From Chloroflexota bacterium (GTDB lineage: Bacteria > Chloroflexota > Limnocylindria > QHBO01): DNA of 5,542 bases. How positions within the stretch are numbered: the first letter of the stretch is position 1; each line of letters starts with the position of its first letter. The position numbers and the translations under genes were made by a program. Location: contig JAOUHE010000112.1 of assembly GCA_029865285.1 (NCBI GenBank), forward strand, positions 1 to 5,542, in the 5' to 3' direction. Below, one piece after another: positions 1-5,172 of this stretch. Under the pieces are notes generated by a model, which was not told the origin of the DNA, made no database searches, and saw only the letters and a program-made list of their open reading frames with translations.

Positions 1-1152
1 CTCGAGGCCGAGGTGAACGAGATCCGCGCGCAGCGCAACGCCGGCAATCGCGAGCTTGGAGAGCTGATGCGCCGCGGGGACCCCGAGGCTGCATCGGCGG
101 CCAAGGCGGCCATGGCGATCCTCTCGGCCAAGATCGGTGCCCTTGCCGCGGAGCTTGGCCCGCTGGAAGAGGCCATCGAGGCCGACCTGCTGCTCGTCCC
201 GAACCTGCCGCACCGTTCGGTCCCCGACGGTGCCGGCCCCGACGACAATCCGGTGCTGCGCACGTGGGGCACCCCGGCGGCTGCCGGGTCCGCGCCACCG
301 CACTGGGAGATCGCCGAACGGCTGTCGCTGTTCGACCTGGAGCGCGGGGCGAAGATCGCCGGATCGGGCTTCATTCTGTACACCGGCCCGGGCGCGCGTC
401 TGCAGCGCGCGCTCATCGGTCTGATGCTGGAGATCGCCGAGCGGCACGGCTACACGGAGCTCTGGACGCCGATCCTGGTCAACGCCGCCTCGGCGCGGGG
501 CACCGGTCAGTTGCCGGACAAGGAGGTGCAGATGTACGCCGTCGAGCGCGACGAGCTATACCTGATCCCCACCGCTGAGGTGCCGGTCACCAACATCTAC
601 CGCGACGAGATCCTGTCCGGCGACCAGCTCCCGATCTACCACGCCGCGTACACGCCCTGCTTCCGGCGCGAGGCGGGCGCGGCCGGCAAGGACACCCGCG
701 GCCTGCTGCGGGTCCACCAGTTCGACAAGGTCGAGATGGTCAAGTTCGTGCGCCCTGAGATGAGCGACGACGAGCTCCAGACCCTGACCCGCGACGCGGA
801 GGAGGTGCTGGAGGCGCTCGAGATCTCCTACCGAACCGTCGAACGCTGCACCGGCGACGTCGGGTTTGCCGCTGCCAAGGGCTACGACCTCGAGGCCTGG
901 TCCCCGGGGGTGGGGAAGTGGCTGGAGGTCAGCTCATGCTCCAGCTACACCGATTTCCAGGCACGCCGCATGAATCTGCGCTACCGCCCTGCCCCGGACG
1001 AACGGCCGGAGCTGCTCCACACCCTGAATGGTTCGGGCCTGGGGATGAGCCGCACCTATGCTGCGCTGCTCGAGACGCATCTGCAGCCGGACGGATCGGT
1101 TCGGATTCCGGCAGCCCTCCAGCCTCATTTCGGCGCCGACGCCATCCGCTGA
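1..1152 (+). CDS. serS: Seryl-tRNA synthetase, 5'-truncated by window edge
   Basis: Class II aminoacyl-tRNA synthetase that activates serine with ATP and charges tRNA-Ser (and tRNA-Sec where present) in the cytoplasm. The frame is open from base 1, giving 383 residues; bacterial SerRS is usually about 420-430, so roughly 40 N-terminal residues lie off the left edge. The GTG at 13 sits inside the coiled coil and is not the real start. Counting from the first codon in the window, residues 1 to about 65 are Glu/Ala/Arg-rich helix, the second half of the tRNA-binding coiled coil. The catalytic core follows: HGYTELWTP near 149-157 (motif 1 region), the serine-binding TAE loop at 191-193, motif 2 beginning FRRE at 221-224, the block EVSSCSSYTDFQARR near 309-323, and motif 3 NGSGLGMSRT at 343-352. 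It looks intact to its natural C-terminus. Its TGA is 12 bp from the stop of the converging GGDEF-EAL gene, and no hairpin is visible between them. Confidence 0.97.
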   Translation, partial: LEAEVNEIRAQRNAGNRELGELMRRGDPEAASAAKAAMAILSAKIGALAAELGPLEEAIEADLLLVPNLPHRSVPDGAGPDDNPVLRTWGTPAAAGSAPPHWEIAERLSLFDLERGAKIAGSGFILYTGPGARLQRALIGLMLEIAERHGYTELWTPILVNAASARGTGQLPDKEVQMYAVERDELYLIPTAEVPVTNIYRDEILSGDQLPIYHAAYTPCFRREAGAAGKDTRGLLRVHQFDKVEMVKFVRPEMSDDELQTLTRDAEEVLEALEISYRTVERCTGDVGFAAAKGYDLEAWSPGVGKWLEVSSCSSYTDFQARRMNLRYRPAPDERPELLHTLNGSGLGMSRTYAALLETHLQPDGSVRIPAALQPHFGADAIR

Positions 1153-1164
1153 ACGGGGGATCCG

Positions 1165-2811
1165 TCAGGCGATCTCCAGGTCGAGGAAGCCGCCCAACGT
1201 TCGCCGGCGAGCGTCGCGCGCTGCCAGGAACGAGTCGATATCCAGCGGAGCTGCCGAGATCTCGGGCGTGGGCATCGCCAGCAGGAATCCCTGTCCGGCA
1301 ACCAGTTCGAGCGCCCTGACGACCTCGAGGTGATCGGCCGTCTCGATCCCCTCGGCCACCACCTGCGCTCCGGATTGGAGGGCCATGTCCCGGATCGCTC
1401 GCAGCACCGCCATCGCCGAGCCGCGGAGGGCTCCACCCTGGACCAGTGACAGGTCGATCTTCACGATGTCGAACTTTATTTCGCTCAGCAGCCGGAGACC
1501 CGCGTTGCCGGCGCCGACGTCGTCGGCGGCGATCCGCATCCCCTCGGCTCGGCAGCGCGCGAGATTCTCCCGCAGCTGCGTGATGTCGTCGATCGTTTCG
1601 CGTTCGGTGATCTCCAGCACGATCCGATCGGGCGAGATGCCGTGGGGCTCCATGATCGCCAGGAGATCGGACACGTGAAATTGATCAGTCTCAAGGGTGC
1701 GCGGCGAGATGTTCACGGCGAGATACTGGGAGGAGTCAGGAAGGTTGGCATGCTCGGCGACCGCTCCGATGCAGACCATGTCGAGTTCGGCTGTGCGCCC
1801 GACCGCCTCCGCGGCGAGGAAGAGCGCATCGGCATTGCGGAAACCGGAGTCCTCCGCCGGTCGCACCATGCCCTCGAATCCGACCGCGTCCCCGGTGCTC
1901 AGGTCAAAGATCGTCTGGTAGACCGGCGTCACCGCCCGCCGCGTCGCCACGTCGAGCACCGCCGTTACCAGCTCGGGCACGGAGCGGGCGTCATCCCCGG
2001 CACCGTGGCGCTCGCGATCGAACGCCTGGACGTCGGTCCGACCGTGCGTCTTCGCCCAGTACAGCGCTGCGTCTGCCTGGCGGAAGAGGCGCTGACCGTC
2101 GCCGGCCGGTTCCGGGTAGGCCGAGAGACCGGCAGAGAACGAGAACGATCTCGCTCCCCGTCGTTGCGGTTCGGCCTCCAGGGCGATGGCCAGGACCCGC
2201 CGGATCACCGAGGTCGCCATCTCCGCATCCAGCCGTGGCATGAGGATGGCGAATTCATCGCCTCCGATGCGGAATCCTCGGTCGGCGGCCCGACAGGCCG
2301 TGCCGATGAGTCGGCCCATGGCACCAAGCACCTGGTCACCTCCGGCGTGACCCTCTTCGTCGTTGGTGCGCTTCAGGTCATCGAGGTCGACGAGTGCGAG
2401 CGCCAGCGTGTGACCCTGCCGTCGCGCATCCTCGATCTGGCGTGTCAGTTCCTCCTGGAAGGCCCGATGGTTGCCGAGCCCGGAAATGGGGTCGATCAGG
2501 GCGTCCACCCGCGCCTCACTGTAGAGGTGCAGCAACTGGTCATGCGAGTCCGCCAGTTCCTCCACCGCCCCGCCCACGCGGCGCGCGATGGCCGTCAGGA
2601 CGAAGGGAAGGGTGGCGGCGACGACCAGCACCCGCAGGATGTCGACGAGCGCCGGGCGCGAGAGCCCGCTGAGGGCGGTGGCCGCCGGGCCGGCCAGCAC
2701 CATGGCAATGACGAAGAGGAGCGCCAGCGACCACCGCAACCGGCTTCGGACGCGGCGGAGCTGCTCCCTCGAGTCAACTGCGCGTACTTCGGATTGCCCG
2801 AGAAACCTCAA
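1165..2811 (-). CDS. Membrane GGDEF-EAL protein (c-di-GMP synthase/phosphodiesterase)
   Basis: Predicted to make and/or degrade cyclic di-GMP at the inner face of the membrane. Numbering is from the chosen TTG start (548 aa). Two hydrophobic helices lie at about 27-48 and 53-76, joined by a very short loop, so there is no sizeable external sensor domain. A short linker leads to GGDEF (about 103-265): DPISGLGN, metal-binding DLDDLK at 142-147, inhibitory I-site RAAD at 174-177 and an intact GGDEF at 183-187. EAL (about 279-534) reads EGM at 313-315, but N367, E400, loop-6 E403, D430/D431, K451, E487 and Q507 match the usual catalytic set. Both domains could therefore be active. Start choice: the frame stays open to a GTG at 2964, with an ATG at 2898. 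The extra 51 residues carry several Cys/Trp and codons rare elsewhere in the gene, would overlap the divergent gene at its 5' end, and lack a good ribosome site. The TTG at 2811 has AAGGGG 10 nt upstream. The family call is firm; the start is uncertain. Confidence 0.93.
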   Translation of the reverse strand: MRFLGQSEVRAVDSREQLRRVRSRLRWSLALLFVIAMVLAGPAATALSGLSRPALVDILRVLVVAATLPFVLTAIARRVGGAVEELADSHDQLLHLYSEARVDALIDPISGLGNHRAFQEELTRQIEDARRQGHTLALALVDLDDLKRTNDEEGHAGGDQVLGAMGRLIGTACRAADRGFRIGGDEFAILMPRLDAEMATSVIRRVLAIALEAEPQRRGARSFSFSAGLSAYPEPAGDGQRLFRQADAALYWAKTHGRTDVQAFDRERHGAGDDARSVPELVTAVLDVATRRAVTPVYQTIFDLSTGDAVGFEGMVRPAEDSGFRNADALFLAAEAVGRTAELDMVCIGAVAEHANLPDSSQYLAVNISPRTLETDQFHVSDLLAIMEPHGISPDRIVLEITERETIDDITQLRENLARCRAEGMRIAADDVGAGNAGLRLLSEIKFDIVKIDLSLVQGGALRGSAMAVLRAIRDMALQSGAQVVAEGIETADHLEVVRALELVAGQGFLLAMPTPEISAAPLDIDSFLAARDARRRTLGGFLDLEIA

Positions 2812-2821
2812 GAGCGATCGG

Positions 2822-2827
2822 CCCCTT
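2822..2827 (-). promoter_or_regulatory. Probable ribosome binding site for the GGDEF-EAL gene
   Basis: AAGGGG on the minus strand lies 10 nt upstream of the TTG at 2811. It is the best Shine-Dalgarno-like match near any of the candidate starts (GTG 2964, ATG 2898, TTG 2811) and is the main reason for preferring the shortest. The spacing is a little long, so support is moderate. Confidence 0.4.
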
Positions 2828-2855
2828 CGTTTGCTGTGGGTTTCGGTATACCGCG

Positions 2856-2880
2856 CGGCCGCTCGTTCGGTAAGCGGCCG
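2856..2880. repeat. Perfect 8-bp inverted repeat with 9-nt loop (candidate operator)
   Basis: CGGCCGCT (2856-2863) and AGCGGCCG (2873-2880) are perfect reverse complements separated by CGTTCGGTA. An outer pair TTTCGG (2841-2846) and CCGAAA (2878-2883) overlaps the right arm, and the heptamer TTCGGTA occurs twice (2842-2848 and 2866-2872), 24 bp apart. The element sits in the divergent intergenic region and overlaps the weak minus-strand promoter match, as an operator would. No regulator gene is adjacent. In GC-rich DNA an 8-bp dyad can arise by chance, so the structure is certain but its function is not. Confidence 0.45.
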
Positions 2881-2948
2881 AAAGTACCCCGCTCCCATGG
2901 CCCGTGGGGACTCTGGCGCCCATCGAGCGCTGGTCCGACAGTACCCGC

Positions 2949-4004
2949 ATGTCGACCGCGTCACCCCGCGGGCGCCTTGCGCTTGCTGCCTCGCCGCTCG
3001 TTGCGGCTGTGCTTCTGGTGACAGTTGCCCAGCTGGGCGCTGCGCCCGTGCGCGCCGCGTCCTGCAACTCCCCCACGCACCAGATCTCGCTCAGCTCCGG
3101 ATCCGTGAGCCCGGGCTCGGGCACGACCGCCACGTCCTTCACGTTCTCGGTCATCTATCGCTCCAACGGGGGCTGTGCGCCCATCAAGGTCGAGGTCGTC
3201 ATCGCCGGAGTCGGAACGTATTCGATGGCCGGCAGCGGGACGAACTATGTGGCCGGCGTCACGTATCGCAGGACGATGACACTGCCGCCGGGCAGCCGCG
3301 CCTACTCGTTCCGCGCCGCCGCCGGTTCGAAATCGGGCTACGACACCGCAACGCTGACCAGCGTGAGTCCCTCTGCGCTGACCGTGGTCAGTCCGACCGC
3401 GACACCCGTCCCCGCAACACCGCCTCCCACGCCGCGCCCTACGCCGCCGCCGACACTGCCCCCGCCGGCGCCCACCGTCACGCCGACAGCGACACCCATC
3501 CCAACGCCCAAGGCGACGCCGGCGTCCTCAGTCTCGACGCCCGCACCACCGTCAAACGCACCATCGACCGCAGCCACCGCCGCCCCCACGCCCACGCCTG
3601 TGCCCTCGCATGGCGGCGGCGTCGGACCTGTCCAGCCCGGCGACGGGCCGGGAGCGGGAGGATCAGGCGGCACGGCCGGAGGAAGCGATCCGTCCCTCCT
3701 GGACGGCGCTGCGACCTTCGGACGGATGGCCGCCGAGATGCCAGGCCTGACGATCTGGTTGATCGCGACCGTGGGTGGATTGTGTCTCTTCATGGCGCTC
3801 AGCCGGCCAGTTCGCCAGTTCGAGTCGGTGCCGCAGTCCGAGCCAGTGGCCATGCTGTCGCAAGACCCGGATCAGACGGTGGTCGAGGCGCTCATCGTGC
3901 CAGCGGCGGCGGGCGAGGGGCGCATGCCGAGATGGCTGCGCCCATCCGTCCAGGCTGCGCGTCACGCAGAACCGGGGCGCGAGCGCCGTCGAGGCGACGG
4001 CTAG
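2949..4004 (+). CDS. Exported stalk protein: Ig-like module, Pro/Thr stalk, one membrane helix
   Basis: Hypothetical cell-surface protein of 351 aa; no specific family recognised. Order of parts: signal peptide at about 1-36 (Arg-containing start, hydrophobic core LVAAVLLVTVAQL, cleavage plausible after PVRA); an extracellular module at about 39-147 of alternating beta-strand pattern (SVSPGSGTTATSFTFSVIY, then GTYSMAGSGTNYVAGVTY, then a YSFRAAAG strand) resembling bacterial Ig-like repeats, with two cysteines (C39, C76) that could pair; a Pro/Thr/Ala stalk at about 148-220; a Gly-rich hinge at about 221-245; a membrane helix at about 266-285 (GLTIWLIATVGGLCLFMAL); and a 66-residue cytoplasmic tail with a basic end. 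This predicts a type I membrane protein projecting one small domain on a stalk. The ATG at 2949 was chosen because it places the signal peptide at the N-terminus; a GTG at 2904 would add 15 residues. No ribosome site precedes either. It diverges from the GGDEF-EAL gene. Adhesion or envelope roles are guesses. Confidence 0.85.
   Translation: MSTASPRGRLALAASPLVAAVLLVTVAQLGAAPVRAASCNSPTHQISLSSGSVSPGSGTTATSFTFSVIYRSNGGCAPIKVEVVIAGVGTYSMAGSGTNYVAGVTYRRTMTLPPGSRAYSFRAAAGSKSGYDTATLTSVSPSALTVVSPTATPVPATPPPTPRPTPPPTLPPPAPTVTPTATPIPTPKATPASSVSTPAPPSNAPSTAATAAPTPTPVPSHGGGVGPVQPGDGPGAGGSGGTAGGSDPSLLDGAATFGRMAAEMPGLTIWLIATVGGLCLFMALSRPVRQFESVPQSEPVAMLSQDPDQTVVEALIVPAAAGEGRMPRWLRPSVQAARHAEPGRERRRGDG
3390..3608 (+). 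repeat. Low-complexity Pro/Thr-rich stalk-coding stretch
   Basis: This encodes about residues 148-220 of the exported protein, nearly all Pro, Thr, Ala, Ser and Val in irregular TATP, TPTP, TPPP and APT units. The DNA is rich in ACGCC/ACACC-type pentamers but has no exact long tandem unit. Such segments usually form extended, often glycosylated spacers that hold a domain away from the membrane. The C-rich bias also keeps several other frames open here, producing spurious long reading frames on both strands. Confidence 0.8.
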
Positions 4005-4009
4005 CTCCG

Positions 4010-4043
4010 CTCCCGGCTCCATCCGGCCGGATCAACCCGGGAG
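4010..4043. terminator. Possible bidirectional terminator between converging genes
   Basis: CTCCCGG (4010-4016) pairs with CCGGGAG (4037-4043), enclosing a perfect 12-bp palindrome ATCCGGCCGGAT (4021-4032). The structure fills the 39-bp gap between the stop of the exported protein (4004) and the stop of the minus-strand small gene (4044), where a terminator serving both strands would be expected. No T-run follows on either strand, so it is not a classic intrinsic terminator; it may simply be a stable 3'-end hairpin. Confidence 0.4.
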
Positions 4044-4280
4044 TTATCCGCTCCTGTGCTCCAGCCTCAGCCGCAACTGATCGATGAAGTCGTGGCGCCG
4101 CGCAAACCCGCAGGTACAAGCGGCCAATTCTGCGTCTGGTCCGACCACGCTGTAGCCAGGGCAGTCATCGTCGTGGTCGGCGAACGATTCTAGGAATCGC
4201 TGCAGGTCGGCGATAAAGGCATCGTCACTCGAGGTCTTCATCTGGTGGAGCAATTCTGCGTACAGCGGGCTGTTCCTCAC
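4044..4280 (-). CDS. Small hypothetical protein with CxC motif
   Basis: A 78-residue soluble, acidic protein of no family I recognise. The first half looks helical (residues about 5-35); then comes H36, an acidic DDD run and CPGYSVVGPDAELAACTCGF, giving Cys at 40, 55 and 57, with H63 shortly after. The spacing C-x14-C-x-C plus nearby His could bind a metal such as zinc, or the cysteines could be redox-active; neither is shown. It lies 33 bp downstream of, and in the same direction as, the DinB-like gene, so cotranscription is likely. The start is uncertain: the GTG at 4280 has no visible ribosome site, and an ATG at 4241 would give 65 residues that keep all the cysteines. Of 78 codons, 19 end in A or T, which seems high for this window and could mean acquired DNA or weaker codon selection. 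It could be a chance reading frame, but the composition argues mildly against that. Confidence 0.55.
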   Translation of the reverse strand: MRNSPLYAELLHQMKTSSDDAFIADLQRFLESFADHDDDCPGYSVVGPDAELAACTCGFARRHDFIDQLRLRLEHRSG

Positions 4281-4313
4281 GCCCGATAGCGTAGAGCACT
4301 CGCACTGGATCGA

Positions 4314-5024
4314 TCAGCCCACGAGAAATGACAGCTCGTCGCGCAGTTCGATCAGCTCGGGATCCTCACGGGCGTACTCGCCGAGATCGGGCCGCAGTCG
4401 GAACGCGATGCGGAGCAGCGGTCGTGCGCGGTCGAGCCTGCCGCCCACGGCATGGGCACACGCCAGGTTGTACAGCCCGACGCCACGCTCGCCGTCGGGA
4501 ATGCCGGCGCGGGAAAGGTGGCGCTCGTGCTCCTCGAAGAACGCAGCGACTCGGTCCTCGTCCACGCCGATCCGGGCGTCCACCAGCCATGCGAAGTGGG
4601 TCAGCGCGTGCGCGGCGCCATTCCCGTATATCTGGCCGACCAATTGCGCCGATTCGGTGAGTATTGCCCCGGCGCTCCGAATGGCGGCTTCGAGCTGCTC
4701 GCCCACCGTGTCGGCTTCGCGGTCGATCGCCTCCCAGGGCCAGTCCGCGCGGGTCGCCTGCAGTTCGGCGTTCTCCTCATCGGTCTCGCGATCGTCCGAC
4801 CGGGGCGCCTCACCGCGGACGGCCGCCTCGATCCGCTCGCTCTGCCGCGCCTTCCACGCCGTGAGGTGCGCCTGGTGGTCCTTCGGGGACCAGTCGTTCG
4901 GGCGCATCGGCCGATCGCGAACATCCGGCTGGATTGAGCCGAAGACGTCCCGCTCGGCGTCGCGCATGGCGCGCAATTGCTCGATGAGCGCTGCCACCAG
5001 AGGGTCGCCTGGCGTGTGGGTCAT
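4314..5024 (-). CDS. DinB-like four-helix protein with C-terminal TPR-like tail
   Basis: A 236-residue cytoplasmic protein. Residues about 8-150 fit the DinB/ClbS-like helical-bundle superfamily: a long first helix, the signature NDWSPKDHQAHLTAW (43-57) with H50 and H53, a third helix around 96-120, and HALTH at 139-143 giving the HxxxH pair. Together these can form the three-histidine metal site of the fold. Superfamily members include metal-dependent thiol transferases and stress or toxin-protection proteins; the substrate here is unknown. Residues about 155-236 (notably GLYNLACAHAVGGRLDRARPLLRIAFRLRPDL) look like one to two tetratricopeptide-type helix pairs ending in a short acidic tail, suggesting a protein-interaction module. 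The ATG at 5024 is well supported by GGAGGT 4 nt upstream. It leads a probable two-gene minus-strand unit with the small Cys protein and diverges from tRNA-Ser across 44 bp. The coding call is strong; the family assignment is good; the biochemical role is open. Confidence 0.88.
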   Translation of the reverse strand: MTHTPGDPLVAALIEQLRAMRDAERDVFGSIQPDVRDRPMRPNDWSPKDHQAHLTAWKARQSERIEAAVRGEAPRSDDRETDEENAELQATRADWPWEAIDREADTVGEQLEAAIRSAGAILTESAQLVGQIYGNGAAHALTHFAWLVDARIGVDEDRVAAFFEEHERHLSRAGIPDGERGVGLYNLACAHAVGGRLDRARPLLRIAFRLRPDLGEYAREDPELIELRDELSFLVG

Positions 5025-5068
5025 CGGGACCTCCAGTCAGAGGGGTGTCGTCTCGTAACATTAGCCCC
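5025..5068. promoter_or_regulatory. Short divergent promoter region, DinB-like gene and tRNA-Ser
   Basis: Only 44 bp separate the DinB-like start codon from the first base of the mature tRNA, so the two opposing promoters must overlap or extend into the transcribed sequences. TAACAT (5056-5061) on the plus strand is a fair -10 candidate (4 of 6 bases) but lies only 7 bp before the tRNA, implying almost no 5' leader, and there is no matching -35 at 17 bp. On the minus strand the AT-richer patch TAATGTTA is the only -10-like stretch. These are weak assignments. Confidence 0.3.
5029..5034 (-). promoter_or_regulatory. Ribosome binding site of the DinB-like gene
   Basis: GGAGGT on the minus strand, 4 nt upstream of the ATG at 5024. 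It is the strongest Shine-Dalgarno match in the window and fixes this start. Confidence 0.8.
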
Positions 5069-5156
5069 GGAGGGGTGGCAGAGTGGACGAATGCGGCGGT
5101 CTTGAAAACCGCTGAGGTGCAAGCCTCCGTGGGTTCGAATCCCACCCCCTCCGCCA
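5069..5156 (+). tRNA. tRNA-Ser (anticodon UGA)
   Basis: Complete class II tRNA that reads UCA and, by wobble, other UCN codons; a substrate of the SerRS encoded at the left of the window. The 7-bp acceptor stem GGAGGGG/CCCCTCC pairs 5069-5075 with 5146-5152, followed by discriminator G5153 and an encoded CCA (5154-5156). The anticodon stem GCGGT/ACCGC closes the 7-nt loop CTTGAAA (5101-5107) with anticodon TGA at 5103-5105. The long variable arm (about 5113-5128, AGG...CCT stem) is typical of serine tRNAs. The T arm GTGGG-TTCGAAT-CCCAC spans 5129-5145. No mismatches are seen in these stems. It converges on the MscS-family gene, whose stop is 16 bp away; no terminator is visible between them. 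Confidence 0.97.
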
Positions 5157-5172
5157 CGCGAATCTCTCGCCG

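Larger units (their letters stand above)
2812..2948. promoter_or_regulatory. Divergent control region between GGDEF-EAL and stalk-protein genes
   Basis: If the GGDEF-EAL gene starts at 2811 and the exported protein at 2949, these 137 bp must hold both promoters. Part of it is less GC-rich than the flanks (around 2826-2850). The palindrome CGGTATACCG (2844-2853) offers a TATACC -10-like hexamer on either strand. On the minus strand, TTACCG (complement of 2868-2873) and TATACC (complement of 2845-2850) are exactly 17 bp apart, a canonical -35/-10 spacing, though the -35 matches consensus at only three of six bases. Such a promoter would start transcription shortly before the TTG. No convincing promoter or ribosome site was found for the plus-strand gene. 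If the longer reading frame (to 2898 or 2964) is the real one, most of this stretch is coding and these matches are chance. Confidence 0.4.

Noticed and set aside
1150..1167. Possible terminator between the converging serS and GGDEF-EAL genes
   Set aside because: The gap is 12 bp and holds no stem or T-run; only a short GATC-type symmetry is present nearby.
1642..3021. Long plus-strand open frame (459 codons) antisense to the GGDEF-EAL gene
   Set aside because: Its product is rich in Arg/His/Gly/Glu with no recognisable domain, while the opposite strand encodes a complete two-domain enzyme. Long antisense frames are common in GC-rich coding DNA.
2895..3021. Alternative minus-strand small gene covering the start of the stalk protein (frame 3154 to 2774)
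   Set aside because: No domain, no ribosome site, and it would cover both the divergent control region and the signal-peptide codons.
3338..3853. Minus-strand frame encoding a Gly/Val repeat protein
   Set aside because: The GVGVGVAVG pattern is the reverse reading of the Pro/Thr stalk codons; it vanishes outside the stalk-coding region.
2588..4087. Plus-strand open frame of 499 codons, longer than the stalk-protein gene it overlaps
   Set aside because: The product is a low-complexity Arg/Ala/Ser/His mixture with no domain, crossing a promoter region and two other genes. The shorter frame has a signal peptide, an ordered domain, a stalk and a membrane helix.
4408..5058. Plus-strand open frame antisense to the DinB-like gene
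   Set aside because: Ser/Arg-rich without a domain, and opposite a gene with a strong ribosome site and family motifs.
5069..5156. tRNA-Ser as a possible attachment site of an integrated element
   Set aside because: No integrase, no repeated copy of the tRNA 3' end in the window, and the flanking genes look like ordinary chromosomal genes.
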